DNA of 64,000 nucleotides, taken from Micromonospora tarensis. Its GTDB lineage: Bacteria > Actinomycetota > Actinomycetes > Mycobacteriales > Micromonosporaceae. The DNA lies in contig NZ_JAEVHL010000002.1 of assembly GCF_016803395.1 (NCBI RefSeq), positions 1 through 64,000 of the forward strand, read 5' to 3'. Below are positions 36,119-44,725 of this stretch, piece after piece (position 1 is the stretch's first letter; each line of letters begins with the position of its first letter). A program made the translations under genes and the position numbers. Under the pieces are notes generated by a model. That model saw only the letters and a list, made by a program, of their open reading frames with translations. It searched no databases and was not told the origin of the DNA.

Positions 36119-36907
36119 GTGAACGTCGTGACGGTACAGCCTCAAATCGGTGACGTGGTCGGTGAGCTGCTGCGGGACACGCTCGCCGTGGCCACCGGGG
36201 TGGGTCCCCGACCGCTGGTCGGCGGTCGACTGCCCCGACCGGTCATCGAGATCATCGAACGGGACGACGGTCTGATCAACGGCGCGCCGGCGGCGCACTA
36301 CCTGGACGGGCCGGCGGACTGGCAGCCGTACGACCACCGCGCGGTCGACCTGGCCCACGGCGAGACGCTCGACATCGGCACCGGCGCCGGCCGGATCGCG
36401 CTGCTGCTCCAGGAGCGCGGCGTACCGGTCACCGGGCTGGACACCTCGGCGGGCGCGCTGGCGGTGAGCCGGCGTCGCGGTGTCCGGCGACTGGTGCACG
36501 GCACCGTCGACACGCACCTGGCCGACGGCGCGCGTTACGACACATTCCTGCTGCTCGGCAACAACCTCGGACTGTTCGAGGGGCGGGAGCGGGCGCCCGG
36601 GCTGCTGACCGCGCTCGCCGCGCTGGCCCGACCCGGGGCGCGGATCATCGCGCACGGCACCGACCCCTACGGCACCCGCGACCCGGTGCACACCGGCTAC
36701 CACGAGCGCAACCGTCGACGTGGCCGACTGGGGGGCCAGCTGCGGCTGCGGCTGCGCTACCGGGAGTTGAGCACCGAGTGGTTCGACTACCTGGTCTGCT
36801 CGGCCGACGAGTTCGCCGAGCTGGTGCACGGCAGCGGCTGGCGGCTGATCGACGTGGACGACCGCGACGCGCCCTACTACCTCGCCACCCTCCGCCTCGA
36901 AAACTGA
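36119..36907 (+). CDS. Class I SAM-dependent methyltransferase
   Basis: 262 residues. SAM-binding motif I reads LDIGTGAGRIALLLQERG, motif II VTGLDTSAGALAVSRRRG, and the acidic post-II motif is present (LLLGNNLGLFEG). The C-terminal part ends in a short cap. The substrate cannot be told. GTG at 36119 or GTG at 36128 could start it. It is transcribed away from the PPOX gene. Confidence 0.82.
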   Translation: MNVVTVQPQIGDVVGELLRDTLAVATGVGPRPLVGGRLPRPVIEIIERDDGLINGAPAAHYLDGPADWQPYDHRAVDLAHGETLDIGTGAGRIALLLQERGVPVTGLDTSAGALAVSRRRGVRRLVHGTVDTHLADGARYDTFLLLGNNLGLFEGRERAPGLLTALAALARPGARIIAHGTDPYGTRDPVHTGYHERNRRRGRLGGQLRLRLRYRELSTEWFDYLVCSADEFAELVHGSGWRLIDVDDRDAPYYLATLRLEN

Positions 36908-36956
36908 CCGGCGGCCCCGCGCCCGAACCGGCCGAGCGCGGAGGCCGCCGTACCGC

Positions 36957-37244
36957 TCAGACCTGGACGGTCGGGGGAAGCTGCTCGGGCGGGAGACCGC
37001 CGTCGCCGTCGACGACCTCGTCCGGGGTGCCGTCCTCGTCAATGTCGACCATGGTGATGTCCACCTTGCCGTCACCGTCGGTGTCGAACTGGAACAGGTC
37101 GGCCTTGCCGTCGCCGTCGGTGTCCACCACCCACACGTCGGTCTGGCCGTCGTTGTTGGTGTCAGCGCGCAGCAGCTCGACCCGCTCGTCGCCCCGGGTC
37201 TCCACGGTCTCGGTGTCGGTGACGCTCTCCGGTGCCTGGCTCAT
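36957..37244 (-). CDS. Acidic Asp-rich repeat protein (calcium-binding-like)
   Basis: 95 residues. Four or five consecutive units of the form DTDGDGKxDxxxxD (residues 28-80) resemble EF-hand/thrombospondin-3-type calcium loops. There is no signal peptide, unusual for such repeats, so it is either cytoplasmic or exported by a non-Sec route. There are no cysteines. Role unknown; metal buffering or signalling is a guess. Confidence 0.75.
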   Translation of the reverse strand: MSQAPESVTDTETVETRGDERVELLRADTNNDGQTDVWVVDTDGDGKADLFQFDTDGDGKVDITMVDIDEDGTPDEVVDGDGGLPPEQLPPTVQV

Positions 37245-37421
37245 GTCGATGCGGTCCTTCCCTCGGTTGACAGGCCGTCAGTACCCGAACCCGCGCTCCC
37301 CCACGCATGGGCCGGGTCGCCGTGCTGAATAGGGTCGCACCATGAGTGAACGGAGCGGTCGGAACACCCGGGTCGGTGCTGCGGTGACCCCGCGTGCCGG
37401 CGGGCGGGACAGGGAGGCGTG

Positions 37422-38279
37422 ATGAGCGATCGTTTCGTGGTCGTCGGTGCCGGCACGATGGGGCTCGGCATCGCGTACGTGGCGGCCGGTGCCGGGCACG
37501 CGGTCGAGCTGGTAGAGGTGGACCAGGCCCGGGGCGCGACCGCGCTGAACCGGCTCGCCGAGCTGTGGGAGCGGGCGGTGCAGCGCGGCAAGCTGAGTGC
37601 CGACGAGGCCGCCACGAACCGGCAGCGGGTGACGCTGCGGCCCACCCTCGCCGAGGTCGCTCCGGAACCCGAGGTGATCGTGGAGGCGGTGCCGGAGCGG
37701 CTCGACCTGAAGCGCGCGGTGCTGCGGGACGCCGCCGCGCTGCGCCCGGCGCTGCTGGGCAGCAACACCTCGAGCATCGCCATCGGCGAGCTGGCCGCCG
37801 AACTGGACGCGCCCGAGCGCTTCCTCGGCCTGCACTTCTTCAACCCGGTCTGGGCGATGACACTGCTGGAGATCGTGGTGGGCCCGGCCACCGCCGAGGA
37901 GACCACCGCCGCGGCCGTCGCGCTCGCCGGCCGGTTGGGCAAGGACCCGGTGGTCGTACGCGACCTGCCCGGCTTCGCCACCTCCCGGCTCGGGGTCACC
38001 CTCGGGCTGGAGGCGATCCGGATGGTGGCCGACGGGGTGGCCAGCCCGGCGGACATCGACAAGGCCATGGTGCTGGGCTACCGGCACCCGATCGGTCCGC
38101 TGGAACTCACCGACCTGGTCGGCCTCGACGTACGGCTGGACATCGCCCGCACCCTCCAGGCCGCGTACGGGGACCGGTTCGCGCCGCCGCCGCTGCTGAC
38201 GGAGATGGTGGCGCAGGGGCGGCTGGGTAAGAAGTCGGGGCACGGCTTCTACCTGTGGAACGGCGGTGTCAAGCAGTGA
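37422..38279 (+). CDS. 3-hydroxyacyl-CoA dehydrogenase (HbdA-like)
   Basis: 285 residues. NAD-binding fold at the N-terminus (VVVGAGTMGLGIAYVAAGAG), family motif LHFFNPVWAMTLLEIV, and catalytic His in the C-terminal helical domain. Oxidises or reduces 3-hydroxyacyl-CoA, for example 3-hydroxybutyryl-CoA. ATG at 37422 is preferred over the GTG just before it because GGAGG then has 4-base spacing. A GTGAG-type repeat separates it from the enoyl-CoA hydratase gene, with which it makes a beta-oxidation pair. Confidence 0.92.
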   Translation: MSDRFVVVGAGTMGLGIAYVAAGAGHAVELVEVDQARGATALNRLAELWERAVQRGKLSADEAATNRQRVTLRPTLAEVAPEPEVIVEAVPERLDLKRAVLRDAAALRPALLGSNTSSIAIGELAAELDAPERFLGLHFFNPVWAMTLLEIVVGPATAEETTAAAVALAGRLGKDPVVVRDLPGFATSRLGVTLGLEAIRMVADGVASPADIDKAMVLGYRHPIGPLELTDLVGLDVRLDIARTLQAAYGDRFAPPPLLTEMVAQGRLGKKSGHGFYLWNGGVKQ

Positions 38280-38387
38280 GCGCGAGGAGTGAGCCTGCGA
38301 GCCCCGCAGTCGCAAACGGAAGGTGGGCCCAGTGAGCGCGAGGAGTGAGCCTGCGAGCCCCGCAGTCGCGAACGAGAGGCGGGCACG
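38276..38387 (+). repeat. GTGAG-type 56-bp tandem repeat between two fatty-acid genes
   Basis: Two 56-bp units start at 38276 and 38332 with GTGAGCGCGAGGAGTGAGCC and contain GCCCCGCAGTCGC. The first overlaps the stop codon of the dehydrogenase gene. In the same 56-bp register the GTG start codon of the hydratase gene falls at 38388 (GTGAGCG). The family matches 21840-21949. Confidence 0.85.
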
Positions 38388-39131
38388 GTGAGCGGGCTGC
38401 GCATCGAGGAGCGGCCGGACCGGCTGGTGGTCACCCTGGACCGGCCGGAGAAGCGCAACGCCATCGACGCCGACCTGATCGCCGAACTGCACCAGGTCTG
38501 TGCCGAGCTGGAGGCGCGTCCCCGGCTGCTGCTGCTCACCGGCGGCACGGCGGGTATCTTCGCCGGTGGCGCCGACATCGGCCAGCTCCGCGAACGGGAT
38601 CGCACGGACGCGCTCGCCGCGATCAACTCGGCCGCCTTCGCCCGGATCCGGGCGCTGCCGATGCCGACCGTGGCGGCCGTCGACGGCCCGGCGCTGGGCG
38701 GTGGCGCGGAGCTGGCGTACGCCTGCGATCTGCGGGTCTGCACGGCCCGGGCGGTCTTCGGTCAGCCGGAGGTGCGGTTGGGCATCCTGGCCGGCGCCGG
38801 CGCGACGCACCGGCTGCCCGCGTTGGTCGGCGAGGGTCGGGCCAAGGAACTGCTCTTCACCGGCCGGCGGGTGGACGCCGCCGAGGCGTTGCGGATCGGC
38901 CTGGTGAACCGGGTGGTGGCGGAGCCCGAGGAGCTGCCGGGGGTGGCGCACGCGCTGTTGGACGAGATCGCCCTGGGCTCACCGTTGGCGTTGCGACTGA
39001 CCAAGCTGGCGGTGGACGCGCCCGCGGCCGCGCACCCGCAGCTCGACCTGGTCAGCCAGGCGGTGCTCTTCGAGGACGAGGAGAAGCACCGGCGGATGAC
39101 CGAGTTCCTGGACCGCCGCCGGTCGCGCTGA
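38388..39131 (+). CDS. Enoyl-CoA hydratase/isomerase
   Basis: 247 residues of the crotonase fold. Motifs RPEKRNAID at the N-terminus, oxyanion-hole GIFAGGADIGQL and DGPALGGGAELAYACDLRV. One catalytic acid lies in FGQPEVRLGI. It adds water to enoyl-CoA. The GTG at 38388 is in step with the preceding repeat, so its exact start is supported by both. A strong terminator follows. Confidence 0.92.
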   Translation: MSGLRIEERPDRLVVTLDRPEKRNAIDADLIAELHQVCAELEARPRLLLLTGGTAGIFAGGADIGQLRERDRTDALAAINSAAFARIRALPMPTVAAVDGPALGGGAELAYACDLRVCTARAVFGQPEVRLGILAGAGATHRLPALVGEGRAKELLFTGRRVDAAEALRIGLVNRVVAEPEELPGVAHALLDEIALGSPLALRLTKLAVDAPAAAHPQLDLVSQAVLFEDEEKHRRMTEFLDRRRSR

Positions 39132-39145
39132 TTGCGGAAACCGGA

Positions 39146-39178
39146 ACGGCCGCACCGGCGCGATGCCGGTGCGGCCGT
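39146..39178. terminator. Perfect hairpin terminator, convergent genes
   Basis: ACGGCCGCACCGGC (39146-39159) pairs with GCCGGTGCGGCCGT (39165-39178), a 14-bp stem with a 5-base loop. It lies between the hydratase gene and the convergent solute-binding protein gene and could serve both. Confidence 0.88.
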
Positions 39179-39196
39179 TGTCGGCTGCGCTGCTGC

Positions 39197-40540
39197 CTAC
39201 TGTTGGATCTGCACCCCGGCGTCGGCCAGGCCACGGATCACCTGGGCGGACTCACCGAAGCCGATGATCAGTACGGCGTCCGCGCCGAAGTCCTTGATCT
39301 CCTTGGCGCCACCGCTGAAGTCGACCGGGGCCGCCTTGGCGTCGGCGGGCGGTTCGTACGTCAGCAGCTTGAGCCGGTCGCCGGCGACACCGGCCTTCTC
39401 CAGCTCCGCACGGACGGTGGCCTGGAGGCCCTCACCGTAGGAGTCCTTCCGGGCGACGATGACGATCTTTTGCGACCCGTCACGGAGGATGACGTCGGCC
39501 AGCGCCCGACCCTGGAGGCTGTCCGGCGGGGCGGTGCGGAAGTACAGGCCCTCGTCGTCCGCGTCGGTCAGGCCGCTGTCGGTGTTGGACGGCGAGAAGA
39601 GGATCTTCCCAGCCTGCACCACGTCCGGCAGGACCGCCCGGGAGATACCCGAACCACCCGCGCCGATGATCACGCTGACGCCGGCCGTCACGTGCCTGGC
39701 CACCGTCGCCTTGGCCACCGCGGGGTTGGTCCCGTCGTCGCCGTCGACCCAGGTCACCGGCTTGCCCAGTGCGCCACCGGCGGCGTTGACCTCCCTGATC
39801 GCCAGCGCCGCGCCGGCGGCCATCGGCGGGTAGGCGATCGCCAGGTCACCGGTCTTCGGCAGCAGGCCGCCCAGCTTCAGCGGTTCCTGGTCGGGGTCTG
39901 CACCGGGGCGCTGCTTCTTCGGCTTCGGCGGCGCCTTGGTGCTCGCCGCCGACTCGATGCCCGCGCCGACGAACTCGGTCTTGCCGTCGTTGATCTGCTG
40001 ACCGTCGAAGGTGAGCGTCGCGTAGCTCGCGGTGGCCGGCTCGCCCTTGTCGGTGAAGCCCGCCCGGCTCAACGACACGCCACGGTACTCGATGTCCTGC
40101 CCGTTGCGGGACAGCGCGAGGCAGCTGGCCGGGTCCTCACAGCGCTGCCCGTCGTTGGTCACGGCGACGATCTGCTTCGCGATGGCGGCCGGGTCGGTGC
40201 TGCCGGCCAACTGGGCGGCGAGCACGGCGATCACCACCGCGTCGTACGTCTCGGCGGAATACACGTAGTCCGTCAACGCCGGATTGACGACCTTGAGCCG
40301 GCTCTTGAAGTCGTCCGGCAGCGGGACGAGTGGCGTGGTGCCCTTCATCCCGTTGACCAGACTGGCACGCTCCTTCAGCTCCGCGGGGTAGGAGTTGAGC
40401 ATGTTGCCGTCCGTGCCGTAGAGGCGCACCTGTTGGGCGCTCGCCTCCTTGGCCTTGTCATCCCCGCATGCGCTGGTGGCAAGCAGGATCGTCGCGCAGG
40501 TGGCCAGTGTGGCTACCCGCGAGCGGCGTGATACGAACAT
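39197..40540 (-). CDS. ABC substrate-binding lipoprotein, circularly permuted
   Basis: 447 residues with a lipoprotein signal (LLATSAC, Cys25). The Peripla_BP_6 fold normally begins with a segment like LGGLLPKTGDLA and ends with one like YVYSAETYDAVVIAVLAA; here the order is reversed. Residues 36-185 are the usual C-terminal half, 186-220 are a Pro/Lys/Ala linker, and 221-447 are the usual N-terminal half. The frame is intact and the signal peptide is in place, so this looks like a functional circular permutant. It would bind a branched-chain amino acid or similar solute. Permease genes are not in the window. Confidence 0.82.
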   Translation of the reverse strand: MFVSRRSRVATLATCATILLATSACGDDKAKEASAQQVRLYGTDGNMLNSYPAELKERASLVNGMKGTTPLVPLPDDFKSRLKVVNPALTDYVYSAETYDAVVIAVLAAQLAGSTDPAAIAKQIVAVTNDGQRCEDPASCLALSRNGQDIEYRGVSLSRAGFTDKGEPATASYATLTFDGQQINDGKTEFVGAGIESAASTKAPPKPKKQRPGADPDQEPLKLGGLLPKTGDLAIAYPPMAAGAALAIREVNAAGGALGKPVTWVDGDDGTNPAVAKATVARHVTAGVSVIIGAGGSGISRAVLPDVVQAGKILFSPSNTDSGLTDADDEGLYFRTAPPDSLQGRALADVILRDGSQKIVIVARKDSYGEGLQATVRAELEKAGVAGDRLKLLTYEPPADAKAAPVDFSGGAKEIKDFGADAVLIIGFGESAQVIRGLADAGVQIQQ

Positions 40541-40696
40541 GGTCGTCCTTCCTCCGGCGAAGGTCCGCTGCGCACATTAGCGTGCCGACGCCTGCGGCGG
40601 GACCGTGGAGGTGTGGTAATGCGCAGGTAACTCGCGTTATATACGGAGAGTGACGACCGCTCGGCGGGCTTGACCGCCCGTCCTACTGTGCGCTGG

Positions 40697-41086
40697 GTGA
40701 CCGATCTACCACAGCAGACGTTCGACGATGCGGCCGCCGTGCTCCAGTCGGCGCTGGCCGGCGATGGGGACGCGGTGGTGGGGGCGTTCGACGCGGTCGT
40801 CGACCGGGCCGGCCTGAGCGGCGCGTACGGGGTCGCCTGGTGCCTGGCCGCGACGATGCTCGGTGACGTGCCGGCGGCCAGCGGGGCGGCGCTGGACTTT
40901 CCGGGCATCGAGCAGGCCGGGTACGACGCCCGCTGGGTGGCCCGCTTCGTCAGCGCGTACGCCAACCAGGACGAACCGACCGGGGAGGCGCTGTTCGGCG
41001 CGGCGGCGGCCGACGGGCAGCTTCCCGACTGCCTGCTCACCCTCGCCGGTTCGACGATCGCCACCCTGCGCAGCCGCGCCGGGTGA
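40697..41086 (+). CDS. Small hypothetical protein
   Basis: 129 residues, acidic, alpha-helical in appearance (PQQTFDDAAAVLQSALAG and GEALFGAAAADGQL), with no motif I recognise. No signal peptide. GTG at 40697 follows TACTGT (40684-40689) by 7 nt, a leaderless-type arrangement. Confidence 0.6.
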   Translation: MTDLPQQTFDDAAAVLQSALAGDGDAVVGAFDAVVDRAGLSGAYGVAWCLAATMLGDVPAASGAALDFPGIEQAGYDARWVARFVSAYANQDEPTGEALFGAAAADGQLPDCLLTLAGSTIATLRSRAG

Positions 41087-41144
41087 GGTGCCGCCGGGTC
41101 ACGGCGTCCGTCGGGGGGCGGACGCCGCGACCGCGCGGGGGTGT

Positions 41145-41585
41145 TCAGAACGCGTGGTACGCGATCAGCGGCTCGTACTCGTAGCGCAGGTTCTCGAAGC
41201 GGACCCGGAAGTTGACCCCGTCCCGGACGTTTGTCGCCACCGTGATCCAGCCCGAGTTGGCCGGTAGGTAGGTCCAGTAGTTGCAGGCACCGGTCTTGTC
41301 GACGAAGATCACGCACGCCTCGGTGGCGTACACGCTCGCGTTGCGGACGTTGATGTCGCGACAGCGGGTGGTGGTGCGGTACTGACCGGCCGAACCGCCG
41401 TAGCGGCCCGTTTCGAAGTACGACCGGACCGCCCCGCCGTAACAGGTGGCGAGCGGGGCGAAGGCGTTCGTCCCGGGGTTGGCCGGTGTGATCGGTGCGG
41501 TCTCCGCCGCCTGGGCGGGGGTGCCGGCGAAGAGCAGCGCGGTGGCCGTGGCGACGGCGAGCAGGCGAGCGGTCGGACGTGGCAT
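41145..41585 (-). CDS. Small secreted hypothetical protein
   Basis: 146 residues. A clear signal peptide (ARLLAVATATALLFAGTPA, cleavage after AQA), then a compact mature domain with four cysteines (ATCYGG, TRCRDI, EACVIF, GACNYW) likely forming two disulfides. No enzyme motif is seen. Its start faces the DUF2786 gene across a palindrome-containing gap. Confidence 0.75.
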   Translation of the reverse strand: MPRPTARLLAVATATALLFAGTPAQAAETAPITPANPGTNAFAPLATCYGGAVRSYFETGRYGGSAGQYRTTTRCRDINVRNASVYATEACVIFVDKTGACNYWTYLPANSGWITVATNVRDGVNFRVRFENLRYEYEPLIAYHAF

Positions 41586-41630
41586 CCGTGCCTCCAGAAC
41601 TGTTAACTGACCTTCCGTATTGGACTGATC

Positions 41631-41662
41631 ATTGATCGTGACGATGATACGTATCGATCAAT
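41631..41662. promoter_or_regulatory. Inverted repeat in the divergent promoter
   Basis: ATTGATCG (41631-41638) and CGATCAAT (41655-41662) flank a 16-bp spacer in an AT-rich patch between the secreted-protein and DUF2786 genes. A -10-like TAGCTC (41697-41702) lies 7 nt before the DUF2786 ATG. It is a plausible operator. Confidence 0.5.
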
Positions 41663-41709
41663 GCCGACGCGGCCCGTTGTTGTCCGGCCCGTGTGGTAGC
41701 TCTGTAGGC

Positions 41710-42417
41710 ATGTCCGAGGCCATGCTCAGCAAGGTCCGTAAGCTGCTGGCCCAGGCCGAGGATCCGGCGTGCACGCCGGCCGAGTCGGCCGCGTTCACCG
41801 CCAAGGCGACCGAGCTGATCGCCCGCTACGGCGTGGACCGGGCGCTGCTCGCCGCCCAGGACCCGACCACCGACCCGGTCGGCGACCGGGTGCTGGACAT
41901 CGTCGCCCCGTACGCCCGCGACAAGGTCGGCCTGCTTGCCGCGGTCGCCGAGCCGCTGCGCTGCCGCTGCGTACGCCGGCGGCAGGGCAACGGCTTCGTC
42001 GCGCACCTGTTCGGTTTCGCCAGCGACCTGGAACGGGTCGACCTGCTCTTCACCTCACTGCTCGTACAGGCGGCGCACGGCCTGGCCGGCACCGAGGTGC
42101 CCGCGGACGACCACCCCGCCGCCTTCCGCCGCTCCTGGCTGGCCGGTTTCGCGGAGGTGATCGGCGGCCGGCTCTGGGCGGCCGAGACGGCGGCGGCCAG
42201 CGAGTCGGGCACACCGTCGGTGGCGCTGGTGCTGGCCGACCGATCCGACCGGGTGCAGCGCCGGCTGACCGAGGAATACCCGCGGCTACGCACCGCACCG
42301 CCGCGAAGGCTGGGCGGCACCGGCTTCGGCTCGGGAGCGGAGGCGGGTCGACGGGCGCACCTGGGTGGTCGGGGCGTTGGTGCCAGCTTCGGCACTGATC
42401 GGCGACTCGGCCGGTGA
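41710..42417 (+). CDS. DUF2786 domain protein
   Basis: 235 residues. The N-terminal DUF2786 helix pair reads KVRKLLAQAEDPACTPAE and FTAKATELIARYGVDRALL. A conserved C-terminal region follows (LFGFASDLERVDLLFTSLL) and then a Gly/Arg-rich tail. No catalytic motif is known; the family is found in many bacteria and phages. ATG at 41710. Confidence 0.85.
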   Translation: MSEAMLSKVRKLLAQAEDPACTPAESAAFTAKATELIARYGVDRALLAAQDPTTDPVGDRVLDIVAPYARDKVGLLAAVAEPLRCRCVRRRQGNGFVAHLFGFASDLERVDLLFTSLLVQAAHGLAGTEVPADDHPAAFRRSWLAGFAEVIGGRLWAAETAAASESGTPSVALVLADRSDRVQRRLTEEYPRLRTAPPRRLGGTGFGSGAEAGRRAHLGGRGVGASFGTDRRLGR

Positions 42418-42430
42418 CCCGGCGGGCCGC

Positions 42431-42943
42431 TCAGGCCGAGGTGGTGGGGTGGCCCGACACCGTGGCGACGTAGCGGGTCAGCAGCTCGTGCCAGCCTGCG
42501 GTGAGCGCCTTGCGGTAGCCCTCGGCGGCCTCACCGTGCCGGTCGAAGTGCCGGTGCTCCAGCTCGACCCGGGTGCGCTCCGGCCCCTCGGAGTGGAACA
42601 GCACCTCGACCTCGCTGGCTCGGGCCGGGTCCGGCACCGGGGCCCGGTCGGGTCCGATCTGCCAGACGAAAACCAGCCGGCGCGGTGGGTCCCAGGTGAG
42701 CACCCGGCCCCAGTCGGCGCGGAAGCCGTACGGGCCGATCTCGTAGAGCATGCCGCCGGCTCGCGGCTCCATGCCCAGTTCGACGAGGGCATCCGGGCCG
42801 GACCAGGTGTATTCGATGACCCACCAGTCGGTCAGCTCGTCGGTGAAGACCGCGAACGCGTGCTCGGCGGAGCCCGGGACGAGGAGGCTGCACCGTAAGG
42901 AGAACCGGTCGACGTCCTGCCGGAACTCGGCCGGATCAGTCAT
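42431..42943 (-). CDS. SRPBCC/AHSA1-like domain protein
   Basis: 170 residues of the START/SRPBCC fold (LLVPGSAEHAFAVFTDELTD, RRLVFVWQIG, RVELEHRHFDRHG). Such proteins bind hydrophobic ligands in a deep pocket. ATG at 42943 follows AGGAA; an ATG at 42955 would add four residues. The gene ends 13 bp from the DUF2786 stop (convergent). Confidence 0.8.
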   Translation of the reverse strand: MTDPAEFRQDVDRFSLRCSLLVPGSAEHAFAVFTDELTDWWVIEYTWSGPDALVELGMEPRAGGMLYEIGPYGFRADWGRVLTWDPPRRLVFVWQIGPDRAPVPDPARASEVEVLFHSEGPERTRVELEHRHFDRHGEAAEGYRKALTAGWHELLTRYVATVSGHPTTSA

Positions 42944-43113
42944 TTCCTGTCCCATAGGCCCGGACCATACCGGCTGATGCCCGGGTGTGCAGCTTCGCGC
43001 GGTGCCCGGTTCCGGACAGCGGGTCGCTGAGCCCTCACGCACCGGATGGCCCGCGGGAAAGCGGGTAACCGCGCCGGACGACCGGGACGGTGTGCGGGTG
43101 GGGGCGGGAGAGC

Positions 43114-44224
43114 ATGAGCGAGAGCAGGCAGCAGCGAGGGCCGGACCGGGACGTCGACAGCACCGACCCCGACGTCCTGCTCGACATTCCGAAATTGTCC
43201 GTCGACTCGATCCGGCTGGCGGTCGACGGTCTGGACGCCGACCTGTCGTTGCGGGCCCGGGTGGCGAACCTGCTCCAGGTCGACGCCGGCGTACGGGTGC
43301 ATCTGAGCGGCTGCGAACTGGACGTCAACGGAGTGCACGCCGAGGCGCAGCTGCGGGTACGGCTGGAGCAGCTGACCAGGATCCTGGGGCGGGCCCTCGA
43401 CACGCTCGACAACGACCCGCAGATCATCGAGGCGCTCGCTCGAACGGCCGGCACCGCCATCGACGACGTGAACCGCAGCACCCAACAACTGGCCGCCGGA
43501 GCTGCCGAGGTCAGGGCGTCGGCAGTGCACTCCGACGACGTACCGAAGGAACCGGGCCGGGGGGTGGGCGCCGCCGCCGACCGCGCCCGGCCGACTCCGG
43601 CGCGGCCGGGTCTCGATCGGCCGGGTCCTGGTCGGCCGGGGCAGGGCCGGCGCCTCACGCCGGTGGGGAGCCTCACGCCGGTGGAGGGCCTCCCGCCGGA
43701 AAACCTGGGCCCCACGCCGGGGGACCTGGGCCGCTGGCGGGCGGTCCTGGTCAGGCAGCGAGGGGCGTCCGGAGGGCCGGCGTCCGGAGGGCCCGCGGGG
43801 CGATGGGGCGGAGGGTCGTCGGCTGGCGGCCGGACCTCCGGAGGGTCGCCGCCCGGAAGGCGGGCGACCCGAGCAGCCGCGTCACCCCGACGGAAGGCGG
43901 GCCGAGGATTCTGGTGAGGAACAACGACGGGCAGCGACGGGCCATGGTCCGGCGGGTTCGGCGGGGCCATCGGGTTCGGCGGGGCCGTCGGGTTCGGTGG
44001 CCGGGGAGTCTCGCGACCGGCAGGGTCAATCGGGTGAAGCCGGCACCGGTTCGTCCGGGGGTGGCGACGGCGGTCTGCCGGGCGCGGCCCAGGCGGCGGC
44101 ACAGAGCGCGGCGCAGCTCGCCGAGCAGGCGGGGGAGACGCTGCGACAGGCCGGACGCAGCGTATGGGAGGCGATCCAGGGCGGCGTGGCGCAGCACCGC
44201 CCGCAGGGTCGCCGCGACCACTGA
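43114..44224 (+). pseudogene. Conserved hypothetical protein with disordered tail, probably frameshifted
   Basis: The first 150 residues are well-formed: a repeated motif IRLAVDGLDADLSLRARVAN, VDAGVRVHLSGCELDVNG, and a helix LEQLTRILGRALDTLDN. After about 43560 the frame to 43917 becomes repetitive and atypical, while frame 2 holds a plausible hydrophilic tail that runs into AGESRDRQGQSGEAG and an amphipathic helix (AAQLAEQAGETLRQAGRSVW) ending at 44224. A one-base shift between 43560 and 43740 would unite them. If not, there are two genes, 43114-43917 and 43997-44224. No family is recognised. Confidence 0.5.
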
Positions 44225-44278
44225 CGCCGCGCCACCCGCCTACGGGTGCGGTGCCGCGGGAGCCGCGCTGCCGGACCG

Positions 44279-44355
44279 TGATCGACTCGGCTTCCTTGAT
44301 ATCGCGGTGTCGCGAGCGCTGGGATACCCCGACATCACGGAAGTCGAGTCGATCA
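44279..44355. repeat. 77-bp hairpin, family B (TGATCGACTCGGCTTCC)
   Basis: Two 33-base arms (TGATCGACTCGGCTTCC... and its near-inverse ending GGAAGTCGAGTCGATCA) surround an 11-base loop, with about 6 mismatches. A half-degenerate relative is at 25446-25512. It lies between convergent genes, which suits a terminator, but the sequence conservation suggests a REP-like family. Confidence 0.75.
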
Positions 44356-44394
44356 TGTGTCGGTGGTGCCGCTGGTCCGTTGGAACGGGCCAGG

Positions 44395-44598
44395 TCAGAA
44401 GTTTGGTCCGCGCCAGCGGGCTGCCAGCACGGCTGCCTCGATGCGCAGCAGCAGGCCCGCGATCACCAGCAGCGCTCCGACCACGAGAAGGTCGCCGCGA
44501 TAGCTGTCGCCGGTCAGGCCCATGACGAAGAGGGCGCCGCCGACAACAGCGCCGAGTGTTCCGATGGTCTCCACGGTCCCGCCAGGCCTCTTGTCCAC
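44395..44598 (-). CDS. Small two-helix membrane protein
   Basis: 67 residues with two hydrophobic stretches (TIGTLGAVVGGALFVMGL and LLVVGALLVIAGLLLRIEAA) and short polar ends. No family is recognised. It converges with the gene at 43114 across the family B hairpin. Confidence 0.55.
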   Translation of the reverse strand: MDKRPGGTVETIGTLGAVVGGALFVMGLTGDSYRGDLLVVGALLVIAGLLLRIEAAVLAARWRGPNF

Positions 44599-44725
44599 GG
44601 GCGGGAGCGTAGGTGCGGACGATGAACACGGGACATTCAGCAGTGGTCGAGCAGGGGTAGCGGCGGAAGCACCGCAAACAGCAGGATCCCACCCCGCTGC
44701 GGGGAAGGCCGGATCACCGGGCGGG

